The notes under the pieces: generated by a model
The model's database searches: none
What the model saw: the letters and a program-made list of their open reading frames with translations, nothing else
Told to the model about the DNA's origin: nothing
Assembly (NCBI GenBank): GCA_963798505.1
Contig: CAWCTX010000019.1
Location: 145,977-209,976 of the forward strand
From: CAVWSM01 sp963798505
GTDB lineage: Bacteria > Actinomycetota > Actinomycetes > Jiangellales > Jiangellaceae
DNA length: 64,000 nucleotides
Direction of reading: 5' to 3'
Position numbers and translations under genes: made by a program
Shown: positions 1 to 8,367 of the stretch, piece after piece
Layout of the letters: the number at the start of each line of letters is the position of its first letter
How positions within the stretch are numbered: the stretch's first letter is position 1

Positions 1-1065
1 AGGCCGACCTGGCTGAGGCGTTCCGGGCCGAGCGGCGCACGCTGTTCCTGCGCACCGTGTGGTTCCCCGCGCTCGAGCTCGCGTACGTGCTGCCCGTGGC
101 CAGCGTTCTGCTGTGGGGCGGGTGGCTCGTGTTCGGGGGCCACGCGACCATCGGGCAGGTCACCGCGGTGACGCTCTACGCGGTGCAGCTCATCGACCCG
201 GTCGACCGACTGCTGATGTGGCTCGACGAGGTGCAGGTCGGTGCGGCATCACTCGCTCGCGTGGTCGGCGTGGCCGACGTGCCGAGCGACCGTGTCGCGT
301 CGGGCGAGCGGCCGGTCGACGAGCACGTGCACGCGACCGATGTGCGCTACGCCTATATGGCCGGTCGCGATGTGCTGCACGGCATCGACCTCGACCTGCG
401 TCCGGGCGAACGGCTCGCGATGGTTGGGCCGTCGGGCGCCGGCAAGTCGACACTGGGTCGGCTGCTGGCCGGCGTTCACCCACCGCGTACGGGAGCGGTC
501 ACCGTTGGCGAGGTGCCCCTCGTCGAGCTTCCCCTCGACGACTTGCGCGGCCATGTCGCGCTGGTCACCCAGGAGCATCACGTGTTCGTGGGCACCCTCG
601 CCGACAACCTGCGGCTCGCCCGCCCGAGCGCCGACGATGACGCCCTGCTGCGCGCGCTCGAGGTCGTCGACGCGAGGGGCTGGGTCGAAGCGCTGCCCGA
701 TGGGCTGGCGACGGTTGTCGGCGCTGGCGGTCATGCGCTGGCGCCCTGCGCAGGCGCAGCAGGTCGCGCTGGCTCGGCTGGTGCTCGCCGACCCGCACAC
801 ACTCGTCCTCGACGAGGCGACCTCGCTGCTCGACCCGCGGGCGGCACGGCACCTCGAGCGGTCCCTGGCGGCTGTGCTGGAAGGCCGCACGGTGGTGGCG
901 ATCGCGCACCGGCTGCACACCGCGCACGACGCCGACCGGGTGGCGGTCGTCGAGGACGGCCGCATCAGCGAGCTCGGCACTCACGACCAGCTCGTGGCTG
1001 ACGGCGGCGCCTACTCCGCGCTGTGGGAGTCGTGGCACGGGCAGCGGGTGTCGGCCGACCGCTGA
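1..1065 (+). CDS. ABC exporter subunit, C-terminal part (permease end plus ATPase), frameshifted
   Basis: The gene enters from the left edge already open. Its first residues are the last membrane helices of an ABC exporter permease domain, followed by a nucleotide-binding domain with Walker A GPSGAGKSTLG, Walker B TLVLDEAT and an H-loop AHRL. It therefore couples ATP hydrolysis to export of an unknown substrate. The frame changes near base 746, where one extra base separates the two halves; restoring it gives ALAPAQAQQVALARL. In that segment the usual LSGGQ signature is replaced by APAQAQQ, which suggests a degenerate site as in one half of a heterodimeric exporter. The partner would lie to the left of the window. 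Substrate is unknown. Confidence 0.85.
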
Positions 1066-1079
1066 CTGCACCGAGCGGC

Positions 1080-1109
1080 GGGCGCCGAGCCGCATTCGGC
1101 TCGGCGCCC
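1080..1109. terminator. Bidirectional hairpin between convergent genes
   Basis: A perfect 13-bp stem (arms 1080-1092 and 1097-1109) closes a CATT loop. It lies 15 bases after the exporter stop and 16 bases after the stop of the convergent small membrane protein, so it can end both transcripts. There is no T-tract, as is common in GC-rich actinobacteria. Confidence 0.75.
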
Positions 1110-1124
1110 ACCGCCCGGGCAGGG

Positions 1125-1445
1125 TCAGCTCGACTGGCTATAGCCCGGCGACTGACTGCCGTCTGGCGCCTGTCCCGACCCTCCGGTCGGGTGCCGTCCT
1201 CGGGGCAGTCGCCGTCCCGCGTCGGGGCGTGCTCCTCGGTGCTGCGCTCCGGCTGGTCGCTCGAGGACCCGTTGGGCGACTCGCTGGTCGATGTCTCGGG
1301 CGAGCTCTCGGACGACGGGCTTTCGGTCGACGTCGCGTTGGCGGCGATCGTGCCGGTCAAGCGTCGCGCCGAGCACGAGGCCGCCGATGAGCATCGCTAC
1401 TGATCGGCCGGCCTTGTGGCCCGACGGTTTCGTCTCCTCCTCCAT
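1125..1445 (-). CDS. Small membrane-anchored protein with Ser/Thr/Glu-rich tail (two frameshifts)
   Basis: This is not a recognised family. The start MEEETKPSGHKAGRS is supported by an AAGGGAGG ribosome site five bases upstream. A single hydrophobic segment, SVAMLIGGLVLGA, follows. The frame then shifts near base 1360 into a low-complexity stretch rich in Ser, Thr, Glu and Pro, and shifts back near base 1180 to end GSGQAPDGSQSPGYSQSS. The reconstruction is an N-in, single-pass protein of about 106 residues with a disordered extracytoplasmic tail. Read without the shifts, either frame gives an arginine-rich string unlike a real protein. It is convergent with the exporter gene. Function is unknown. 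Confidence 0.55.
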   Translation of the reverse strand: MEEETKPSGHKAGRSVAMLIGGLVLGATLDRHDRRQRDVDRKPVVRELARDIDQRVAQRVLERPAGAQHRGARPDAGRRLPRGRHPTGGSGQAPDGSQSPGYSQSS

Positions 1446-1566
1446 AGATGCCTCCCTTGGTTGCTGGCCTCCGAATGTGAGGGCCATCAACCGAGGCTGC
1501 GGTCTGCCGGCTGAGGACAGCCTTGGCGCGAACCTGGGAGCAGCCTGTGAGTCGGGCGTTAAGTGA

Positions 1567-3131
1567 TCAGCGGCGGCGGAGCGCCTTGACGACCCGCAGC
1601 AGGCGCGTCGATGTCTCGGCGTACGCCTCGGGCGTCTGGTGCCATGGCGTGGAGATCACCGACAGCCGCTGGCCGACGACGGCCTGAGTCTCGGTGTAAC
1701 GCAGGATCCCGGCGGCGCCGTGTCGGCGGCCGATGCCCGACGCTTTCATCCCGCCGAGCGGCACGTCATGGTTGGCCCAGGCTCCGGTGTGGGCTTCGTT
1801 GACCGTGACGGCACCACACGAGATGCGGCCCGCGACCCGCATGCCTTCGCGGAGCGAACGGCCGAAGACGACGCCGAGCAAGCCGTACGGGGTGTCGTTG
1901 GCGCGCGCGACCGCCTCGTCCTCCGTACGGAACGACGAGATCGCCACCACGGGGCCGAACGTCTCCTCGCCATGGCAGCGCATGGTCGGGAGTGACGCCC
2001 TCGAGCACAGTCGGCTCGAAGACCAGCGGCCCGATGTCGGGCCGCGCCCGCCCGCCGGTGAGCACGGTGGCGCCCTGCGCGCGAGCGTCCTCAACATGCC
2101 CGAGCACCTTGTCGAGCTGGCTGCGCGACACGAGCGAGCCCATGTCGTATCCCCATCCGACCCGGGCATCCAGGCGCAGCTCGCGGGTCTTGGCCACGAA
2201 CCGCTCGCGGAACTCCTCGTACAGCGACTCGTGCACGAGCACGCGCTCCGCGGATGTGCAGAGCTGCCCCGCGGCGCCGAAGGACGTACGCACCGCAGCA
2301 TCCGCGGCTTTGTCGACGTCGGCGCCGGCGAGGACCACCAGCGGGTTCTTTCCGCCGAGCTCGAGCGAAACGCCAACCAGCCGTTCGCCGGCCTGGCGCG
2401 GCGACGACGCGGCCGGTCGCGGTGGAGCCGGTGAACGAGACGTAGTCGGCGCCGGCGACCACAGCACCACCGACCGTCGGCCCGTCGCCGAGCACGACCT
2501 GCCATGCCTCAGACGGGAGCCCCGCCTCGATCGCGAGCTCGCGTGCGCGCAGAGCGGTCAGTGCTCCCTGGTCGTCGGGCTTGTGCACGATGCTGTTGCC
2601 GGCGACGAGGGCAGGCAGCGTGTCGATGACCGCGAGGGCGAACGGGTAGTTCCAGGGCGACACGATGCCGACGACGCCCTTGGGGTGGTGCAGCTCGCGT
2701 ACGGAGAAGACGCCCGGCGCGATCGCCACGCGACGCTTGGCCCGCAGAATGCGCGGTGCCATGCGGGCGCAGTAGCGCGCGGCGAGCGCGACCTCGCCGA
2801 CCTCCTGGAAGGCGTCGAGCCTCGACTTGCCACTCTCGATCTGGATCAGGTCCATCAGCTCGTCGCGGTGGTCGAGGACGAGGTCGTGGAACCGGAGCAG
2901 AACCTGCGCGCGGGCGCGGGCGCCGAGCGCCAGCCAGGCCGGCTGGGCTGCGCGGGCCCGTGCGTACGCCTGCCTCACATCGTGCTCGCTCGACCGCGGG
3001 ATCTCGGCCAGCGGCTCCTCGGTGAACGGCGCGATGGTCTTGATCGTGTCAGCGCCGGTCGCGATGACCGCGCTGGTCAGCCGCTCGACCTGGGCTGGGT
3101 CGACGGTCGCGTCGGTGGCTGGGGATGTCAC
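1567..3131 (-). CDS. Succinate-semialdehyde dehydrogenase (NAD(P)+), frameshifted
   Basis: Aldehyde dehydrogenase superfamily enzyme of about 520 residues, most like actinobacterial succinic semialdehyde dehydrogenases that feed the GABA shunt into succinate. Visible family motifs are SPWNYPFALAV, the cofactor-site motif SFTGSTATGR, the general-base glutamate in ELGGKNP and the nucleophilic cysteine in AAGQLCTSAE. The C-terminal ETFGPVV motif is also present. The start is taken as the GTG that begins VTSPATDATVDPAQ; weaker upstream starts exist. The frame breaks near 2400 (within RVVAARQAGERL) and near 1985 (within VTPDMRCHGEE), one base each. All catalytic residues survive, so sequence error is likelier than decay. 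Substrate preference is inferred from overall resemblance. Confidence 0.8.
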
Positions 3132-3160
3132 GGCGGCAGGATACGCCCGGGCCCCCACTC

Positions 3161-3217
3161 CCGTGATCGCGAAGACTTCAGTGCTCGTTTTCGCGAGCAA
3201 AGCCTTCGTGATCACGG
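3161..3217. repeat. Long imperfect palindrome between guaB3 and the dehydrogenase gene
   Basis: The outer arms 3161-3174 and 3204-3217 are complementary over 14 bp with one mismatch. An inner 6-bp stem, 3182-3187 with 3194-3199, closes a TTTTCG loop. The element sits six bases from the guaB3 stop codon, on the side away from that gene's coding strand start of the dehydrogenase leader. It could form an attenuator or terminator for the dehydrogenase transcript, or be a mobile REP-like intergenic unit. Copy number elsewhere in the genome cannot be judged here. Confidence 0.6.
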
Positions 3218-3222
3218 CGAAC

Positions 3223-4332
3223 TCAGCGGGCGACCGCGACCTCGACCCGCTGGAAGTCCTTGAGCTCGGTGTAGCCCGTGGTGGCCATGGCCCGGCGCAG
3301 CGCGCCGGAGAAGTTCATGGTGCCGTCGGCGACGGTGGACGGTCCGTGCAGGATCTGCTCGAGCGGGCCGAGGGTGCCGACGTGCATTCGCACGCCGCGC
3401 GGAAGGTCGGCGTGATGCGCCTCCGACCCCCAGTGCCAGCCACGGCCGGGTGCCTCGCTGGCCCGGGCCAGCGGGCTGCCCATCATGACTGCGTCGGCGC
3501 CGCAGGCGATCGCCTTGGCGATGTCGCCGGACTTGCCGATGCCGCCGTCGGCGATGAGGTGGACGTAGCGGCCGCCGGACTCGTCGAGGTAGTCGCGTCG
3601 CGCCGCGGCCACGTCGGCGATCGCGGTCGCGATGGGGACGGCCACGCCGAGCACAGACTTGCTGGTGTAGGAAGACCCGCCGCCGAAGCCGACGAGCACG
3701 CCCGCGGCGCCCGTACGCATCAAATGCAACGCAGCCTGGTAGGTCGCGCAGCCGCCGACGACCACCGGCACGTCGAGCTCGTAGATGAACTGCTTGAGGT
3801 TGAGCGGCTCGGCGCGGCCGGAGACGTGCTCGGCCGACACGGTGGTGCCGCGGATGACGAAGATGTCGACGCCGCCGTCGAGGACTGCGCGGTGGAACTG
3901 CTTGGTGCGCTGTGGAGACAGCGCCCCCGCGACGGTCACTCCGCCGGCCCGGATCTCCTTGAGCCGCTCGACGATGAGCTCCTCGCGGATCGGCGCGGTG
4001 TGGATCTCCTGCAACCGCCTGGTCGCGCCGCCTTCGGGGAGCTCGGCGATCTCGGCCAACAGCGCGGTCGGGTCCTCATAACGCGCCCACAGGCCCTCGA
4101 GATCGAGCACCCCGAGGCCGCCGAGCTTGCCGAACGCCACCGCGGTCGCCGGCGACATCACCGAGTCCATCGGCGCGGCCATGATCGGCAGGTCGAACCG
4201 ATAGGCGTCGATCTGCCAGCTCGTCGAGACCTCCTCCGGGTCGCGCGTGCGCCGGCTCGGCACGATGGCCACGTCGTCGAAGGAGTAACCCTGCCGACCC
4301 CGCTTGCCCCGGCCGATCTCGATCTCGATCAC
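3223..4332 (-). CDS. guaB3: GuaB3: IMP dehydrogenase-related protein lacking CBS domains
   Basis: A 369-residue TIM-barrel protein of the IMPDH/GMP reductase superfamily, starting MIEIEIGRGKRGRQGYSFDD. It matches the GuaB3 type that sits next to true guaB in actinobacteria. It keeps barrel motifs such as IMAAPMDSVMSP and ADGGIGKSGDIAKAI but has no CBS pair. Where IMPDH carries its catalytic cysteine loop GPGSICTTR, this protein reads GFGGGSSYTSKS, with no cysteine. It is thus unlikely to oxidise IMP through the normal thioimidate intermediate. A regulatory or other purine-related role is possible. Guanine nucleotide context comes from the adjacent guaB, 81 bases upstream and in the same orientation, suggesting co-transcription. 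Confidence 0.9.
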   Translation of the reverse strand: MIEIEIGRGKRGRQGYSFDDVAIVPSRRTRDPEEVSTSWQIDAYRFDLPIMAAPMDSVMSPATAVAFGKLGGLGVLDLEGLWARYEDPTALLAEIAELPEGGATRRLQEIHTAPIREELIVERLKEIRAGGVTVAGALSPQRTKQFHRAVLDGGVDIFVIRGTTVSAEHVSGRAEPLNLKQFIYELDVPVVVGGCATYQAALHLMRTGAAGVLVGFGGGSSYTSKSVLGVAVPIATAIADVAAARRDYLDESGGRYVHLIADGGIGKSGDIAKAIACGADAVMMGSPLARASEAPGRGWHWGSEAHHADLPRGVRMHVGTLGPLEQILHGPSTVADGTMNFSGALRRAMATTGYTELKDFQRVEVAVAR

Positions 4333-4413
4333 GCGGACGCTCTCCTTTTCGACGCAACGTCACCCAGCGTCGAACCTATCGACGCGGGGGCACCTTGTGT
4401 CGCATCACGGTCA

Positions 4414-5916
4414 TCAGCGCGAGGTGTAGTTGGGGGCCTCGACGGTCATGTGCACGTCATGCGGGTGGCTCTCCTTGAGACCGGCCGCGGTGATCCGGAT
4501 GAACTGCCCGCGGTCCTTGAGCTCCGGCACGGTCCGAGTGCCGCAGTAGAACATCGACTGGGCAAGGCCGCCGACCAGCTGGTGCGCCACCGACTCGAGC
4601 GTCCCGCGGTAGGGCACCTGCCCCTCGACCCCCTCGGGGATGAGCTCGTCGTCGGACTCGATGTCGCCTTGGAAGTAGCGGTCCTTGGAGTAGGACCTCC
4701 GCTCGCCGCGGCTCTGCATGGCCCCCAACGACCCCATGCCGCGGTAGGACTTGAACTGCTTGCCGCTGATGAACACCAGCTCGCCCGGGGACTCGTCACA
4801 CCCGGCCAACAGGGAGCCAAGCATGACCGAGTCGGCGCCGGCGACGAGCGCCTTGGCGATGTCGCCGGAGTATTGCAGGCCGCCGTCGCCGATGAGGGGC
4901 ACGCCCGCGGGGGCGCAGGCACGCGCCGCCTCGTAGATCGCGGTCACCTGCGGGACGCCGATGCCGGCGACGACGCGAGTCGTACAGATCGACCCCGGTC
5001 CCACGCCCACCTTGACGCCGTCGGCGCCGGCCTCGACCAGCGCCTTGGCGCCGTCGTAGGTGGCGACGTTGCCGCCCACGACGTCAACGCCCCTGGCCGC
5101 GACCTCGGCCTTGAGCTTGGCGATCATCTCGAGGACGCCGCGGGAGTGACCGTGGGCGGTGTCGACGACCAGCACGTCGGCGCCGGCGTCGACGAGGAGC
5201 ATCGCGCGCTCCCAGGCGTCGCCGAAGAAACCGACGGCGGCGCCGACCGCGAGCCGGCCCTGGCCGTCCTTGGTGGCCAGCGGGAACTGCTCGCGCTTGG
5301 TGAAGTCCTTGAGGGTGATGAGGCCGGTGAGCCGGCCGTCCTCGTCGACCAGCGGCAGCTTCTCGATGCGGTGCTTGGCGAGCAGCGCCATGGCGTCGTC
5401 GGGCGAGATGCCGGGGTGCCCGGTGATGAGCGGCATCTTGGTCATGACCTCGTGCACCGGGCGCGAGTGGTCCGGCTCGAAGCGCATGTCGCGGTTGGTG
5501 ACGATGCCGAGCAGTCGGCCGTCGTCGTCGACCACGGGAGCGCCGGAGATGCGATAGCGCCCGCACAGCCGGTCGACCTCGTCGAGGGTCGCGCTCGGTC
5601 CGACGGTGATCGGGTGGGTGACCATGCCCGACTCGTTGCGCTTGACGATGTCGACCTGGGTCGCCTGGTCGTCGGCGGACAGGTTGCGGTGGAGCACGCC
5701 GAGCCCGCCTTGGCGAGCCATCGCGATCGCCATGCGCGACTCGGTGACGGTGTCCATCGCGGCCGATACGAGCGGCACGCGCAGCGTGACGTTGCGCGAG
5801 AAGCGCGTGGTGGTGTCGACGTCGCTCGGGATGACCTCCGAGCCGCCGGGCAGCAGCAGCACGTCGTCGTAGGTCAGGCCGAGGGGTGCGAACTTGTCGG
5901 GGATGCCGCTGGTCAT
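4414..5916 (-). CDS. guaB: Inosine-5'-monophosphate dehydrogenase
   Basis: Catalyses NAD-dependent oxidation of IMP to XMP, the committed step of GMP synthesis. The protein has 500 residues, normal for the family. It shows the N-terminal substrate motif LTYDDVLLLPG, two CBS domains roughly at residues 110-220 (for example ISGAPVVDDDGRLLGIVTNRD), and the catalytic loop GVGPGSICTTR with its cysteine. The flap motif YRGMGSLGAM is also present. The start MTSGIPDKF is chosen because homologues begin there; the open frame runs further upstream but is not protein-like. It lies between the groEL operon and guaB3, on the same strand. The frame is intact throughout. Confidence 0.97.
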   Translation of the reverse strand: MTSGIPDKFAPLGLTYDDVLLLPGGSEVIPSDVDTTTRFSRNVTLRVPLVSAAMDTVTESRMAIAMARQGGLGVLHRNLSADDQATQVDIVKRNESGMVTHPITVGPSATLDEVDRLCGRYRISGAPVVDDDGRLLGIVTNRDMRFEPDHSRPVHEVMTKMPLITGHPGISPDDAMALLAKHRIEKLPLVDEDGRLTGLITLKDFTKREQFPLATKDGQGRLAVGAAVGFFGDAWERAMLLVDAGADVLVVDTAHGHSRGVLEMIAKLKAEVAARGVDVVGGNVATYDGAKALVEAGADGVKVGVGPGSICTTRVVAGIGVPQVTAIYEAARACAPAGVPLIGDGGLQYSGDIAKALVAGADSVMLGSLLAGCDESPGELVFISGKQFKSYRGMGSLGAMQSRGERRSYSKDRYFQGDIESDDELIPEGVEGQVPYRGTLESVAHQLVGGLAQSMFYCGTRTVPELKDRGQFIRITAAGLKESHPHDVHMTVEAPNYTSR

Positions 5917-6035
5917 GGGCCGTCTGACGCCTTCCGGGTCGGCGGAGGGGTGGGCTGCGTCGTCGGTCGGAGGTTGCGTCCATGGTATCCGGCGGCCAGC
6001 GGGGCGCCCGGCCGCCGAGCCGCCCTTGCAAGGCA

Positions 6036-6079
6036 AACCGGGTCCTTGCAAGGCCTGCATGCCTCGCAAGGACCCGGTT
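6036..6079 (-). terminator. Terminator hairpin downstream of groEL
   Basis: Two 18-base arms (6036-6053 and 6062-6079) pair perfectly except for one position, which becomes a G-U pair in the minus-strand transcript. It lies 34 bases past the groEL stop and ahead of guaB. There is no U-tract. A second perfect palindrome lies between it and groEL. Confidence 0.75.
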
Positions 6080-6097
6080 GATCACGTTAACGTGATC
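6080..6097. repeat. Perfect 18-bp palindrome after groEL
   Basis: GATCACGTTAACGTGATC is a perfect self-complementary sequence that directly abuts the groEL terminator arm. It could be part of a tandem terminator or a protein-binding operator. Nothing in the sequence decides between these. Confidence 0.5.
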
Positions 6098-6112
6098 GAC
6101 ACGGCCGACCGA

Positions 6113-7735
6113 TCAGTGGCCGTGGCCGTGCCCGTGGCCGTTGGACGCCGCCGGCTCCGGGTCGGCCGGCTTCTCGACGACCAGCGCCTCGGTGGTGAGC
6201 AGCATGCCCGCGATGGACGCCGCGTTCTGCAGCGCGGAGCGCGTGACCTTGACGGGGTCGATGACGCCGCTCGCGAGCAGGTCGCCGTACTCGCCGGTCG
6301 CGGCGTTGAGCCCGTGGTTGAGGGGCAGCTCGGCGACGCGGGCGACCACGACGTAGCCCTCCTCGCCGGCGTTCTGCGCGATCCAGCGCAGTGGCTCGAC
6401 CGCGGCCTTGCGCACGACGCCGACGCCCGTCGCCTCGTCACCCTCGCGGCCGAGGTCGCCATCGAGCGCCGAGAGCGCGTGGACGAGAGCGGCGCCGCCG
6501 CCGGCGACGATGCCCTCCTCGATCGCGGCGCGGGTCGCCGAGATGGCGTCCTCGATGCGGTGCTTCTTCTCCTTGAGCTCGACCTCGGTGGCCGCGCCGA
6601 CCTTGATGACGCAGACGCCGCCGGCGAGCTTGGCAACCCGCTCCTGCAGCTTCTCGCGGTCCCAGTCGGAGTCGGTGCGCTCGATCTCGCCGCGCAGCTG
6701 CGCGACGCGCGCCTCGACCGCGTCATGCGCGCCGCCGCCGTCGACGATCGTGGTGTCGTCCTTGGTGACCACGATGCGGCGCGCGGTGCCGAGCACCTCG
6801 AGCCCGACCTGGTCGAGCTTGAGGCCGACCTCGGGCGAGACGACCTGCGCGCCGGTGAGGACGGCCATGTCCTCGAGCGTCGCCTTGCGGCGGTCGCCGA
6901 AGCCAGGAGCCTTGACGGCGACGCTGGTGAACGTGCCGCGGATCTTGTTGACGACGAGCGTCGACAGGGCCTCGCCCTCGACGTCCTCGGCGACGATGAG
7001 CAGCGGCTTGCCGGCCTGGACAACCTTCTCGAGCAACGGCAGCACATCGGCGATCGCGGCGATCTTGCCCTGGTGCAGAAGCATGTAGGCGTCCTCGAGG
7101 ACGGCCTCCATGCGCTCGGGGTCGGTGATCATGTAAGGGCTGATGTAGCCCTTGTCGAACTGCATGCCCTCGGTGAAGTCCAGCTCGGTGCCGAGAGTGT
7201 TGGACTCCTCGACGGTGATCACGCCGTCCTTGCCGACCTTGTCGAACGCCTCGGCGATCAGCTCGCCGATCTGGCGGTCCTGGGCGGAGATCGTGCCGAC
7301 CTGGGCGATCTCCTCCTTGGTGTCGATCGCCTTGGCCGTCTCGAGCAGCCGTTCGGAGACGGCCTGCACGGCTGCGTCGATGCCACGCTTGACCAGCATC
7401 GGAGCCGCACCGGCGGTCACGGACTTGAGGCCCGCCTTGACCATCGCCTGTGCGAGCACGGTCGCGGTCGTCGTGCCGTCACCGGCGATGTCGTTGGTCT
7501 TGGTGGCGACCTCCTTGGCGAACTGCGCGCCGAGGTTCTCGTAGGGGTCGTCGAGCTCGACCTCACGGGCGATCGTGACGCCGTCGTTGGTGACGGTCGG
7601 CGAGCCGAACTTCTTGTCGAGGACGACGTTGCGGCCCTTGGGGCCAAGCGTCACCTTGACGACATTGGCGAGGGCGTCGACGCCGCGCTCGAGCGCGCGG
7701 CGGGCGTCCTCCTCGAACTCCAGGATCTTGGGCAT
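6113..7735 (-). CDS. groEL: Chaperonin GroEL (GroEL1-type, His/Gly tail)
   Basis: The 60-kDa chaperonin subunit, forming double heptameric rings that fold proteins in the cytosol with ATP and GroES. Its 540 residues match the family. Visible motifs are the ATP-site GDGTTTATVLAQ and the equatorial LGPKGRNVVLDKKFG. The C-terminus reads AASNGHGHGHGH rather than the Gly-Met repeat of typical GroEL. That His-rich end is characteristic of actinobacterial GroEL1, the paralogue encoded with groES. It follows groES by 97 bases, a gap holding a strong hairpin, so both are expressed from the CIRCE-controlled promoter upstream of groES. A second groEL copy elsewhere in the genome is likely by family precedent. 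Confidence 0.97.
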   Translation of the reverse strand: MPKILEFEEDARRALERGVDALANVVKVTLGPKGRNVVLDKKFGSPTVTNDGVTIAREVELDDPYENLGAQFAKEVATKTNDIAGDGTTTATVLAQAMVKAGLKSVTAGAAPMLVKRGIDAAVQAVSERLLETAKAIDTKEEIAQVGTISAQDRQIGELIAEAFDKVGKDGVITVEESNTLGTELDFTEGMQFDKGYISPYMITDPERMEAVLEDAYMLLHQGKIAAIADVLPLLEKVVQAGKPLLIVAEDVEGEALSTLVVNKIRGTFTSVAVKAPGFGDRRKATLEDMAVLTGAQVVSPEVGLKLDQVGLEVLGTARRIVVTKDDTTIVDGGGAHDAVEARVAQLRGEIERTDSDWDREKLQERVAKLAGGVCVIKVGAATEVELKEKKHRIEDAISATRAAIEEGIVAGGGAALVHALSALDGDLGREGDEATGVGVVRKAAVEPLRWIAQNAGEEGYVVVARVAELPLNHGLNAATGEYGDLLASGVIDPVKVTRSALQNAASIAGMLLTTEALVVEKPADPEPAASNGHGHGHGH

Positions 7736-7766
7736 GGACCGGCTTTCCCTCTCGTCAGAAATGAAC

Positions 7767-7804
7767 GCCCCGGGGCCCGGCCGATCGGCCGGACACGCCG
7801 GGGC
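7767..7804 (-). promoter_or_regulatory. Hairpin in the groES-groEL spacer
   Basis: An outer 7-bp stem (7767-7773 with 7798-7804) encloses a perfect 16-bp palindrome, CCGGCCGATCGGCCGG, at 7777-7792. It stands 28 bases after the groES stop. It may be a partial terminator or an RNA processing site that sets the GroES:GroEL ratio; this is inference. Confidence 0.5.
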
Positions 7805-7832
7805 AGTTCACGATCACGGGTAGGTGATCAGA

Positions 7833-8132
7833 TCACTTCTCGATGACAGCGAGCACGTCACGAGCGGAGAGGATCAGGTATTCCTCGCCGTTGTACTTGA
7901 CCTCGGTGCCGCCGTACTTGGAGTACAGCACGACATCACCGACGGTGACGTCGAGCGGGATGCGCTTCTCGCCCTCGTCGTCCCAGCGCCCCGGGCCGAC
8001 AGCGAGGACCTCGCCCTCCTGCGGCTTCTCCTTGGCGGTGTCTGGGATGACCAGGCCGGATGCAGTCGTCTGCTCAGCGTCGAGTGCCTTGACGACGATG
8101 CGGTCCTCGAGCGGCTTGATGGAGACCGACAC
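7833..8132 (-). CDS. groES: Co-chaperonin GroES
   Basis: A 99-residue heptameric lid for the GroEL cavity. The mobile-loop segment and the conserved start SVSIKPLEDRIVVK are clear, as is the DGEEYLILSARDVLAVIEK-type C-terminus. The start codon is GTG, supported by a GGGGAGG ribosome site nine bases upstream. It is the first gene of the groES-groEL operon. A sigma-70-type promoter with two CIRCE operators lies about 110-180 bases upstream, so heat-shock control by HrcA is expected. Confidence 0.98.
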   Translation of the reverse strand: MSVSIKPLEDRIVVKALDAEQTTASGLVIPDTAKEKPQEGEVLAVGPGRWDDEGEKRIPLDVTVGDVVLYSKYGGTEVKYNGEEYLILSARDVLAVIEK

Positions 8133-8237
8133 TGTGGTGGACCTCCCCTTTCACGGGATGTCACGGGATGACCATTGACACTTGCTGGTACTTCTTTTGG
8201 CGGCCGTCCGTCGTCGCGGGTGCCGGTCGGCCGGCGG

Positions 8238-8264
8238 TTGGCACCCTCGCGGTGAGAGTGCCAA
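8238..8264. promoter_or_regulatory. CIRCE operator 2 (HrcA site)
   Basis: TTGGCACCC, nine spacer bases, then GAGTGCCAA. This differs at few positions from the CIRCE consensus TTAGCACTC-N9-GAGTGCTAA. It covers the predicted groES transcription start, so bound HrcA would block initiation or early elongation. Confidence 0.85.
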
Positions 8265-8268
8265 CCCG

Positions 8269-8297
8269 ACTCTATGCGCGGCTTAGCACTCGGTCAA
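8269..8297 (-). promoter_or_regulatory. groES-groEL promoter
   Basis: On the minus strand, TTGACC (8292-8297) and TAGAGT (8269-8274) are separated by exactly 17 bases. The -35 box lies inside the spacer of CIRCE 1, and the predicted start site near 8262 falls inside CIRCE 2. Confidence 0.8.
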
Positions 8298-8309
8298 GGC
8301 GAGTGCCAG
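8283..8309. promoter_or_regulatory. CIRCE operator 1 (HrcA site)
   Basis: TTAGCACTC-N9-GAGTGCCAG, with a perfect left half-site and seven of nine consensus bases in the right. It overlaps the -35 box of the groES promoter. The two CIRCE copies are centred 45 bp apart. Confidence 0.88.
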
Positions 8310-8367
8310 ATCGTCTCATGTCCCGCTTCCGGATGCCCTCGACCCGCGGATGCCGGAGGATCGCGCC

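Noticed and set aside
2827..6081. A 1,084-codon open frame antisense to guaB3 and guaB
   Set aside because: Long antisense frames are expected in GC-rich genes with GC-rich third positions. It has no recognisable domains and overlaps two conserved genes.
5894..7846. A 650-codon open frame antisense to groEL
   Set aside because: Same codon-bias shadow; low-complexity Asp/Val/Arg/Leu composition and no motif.
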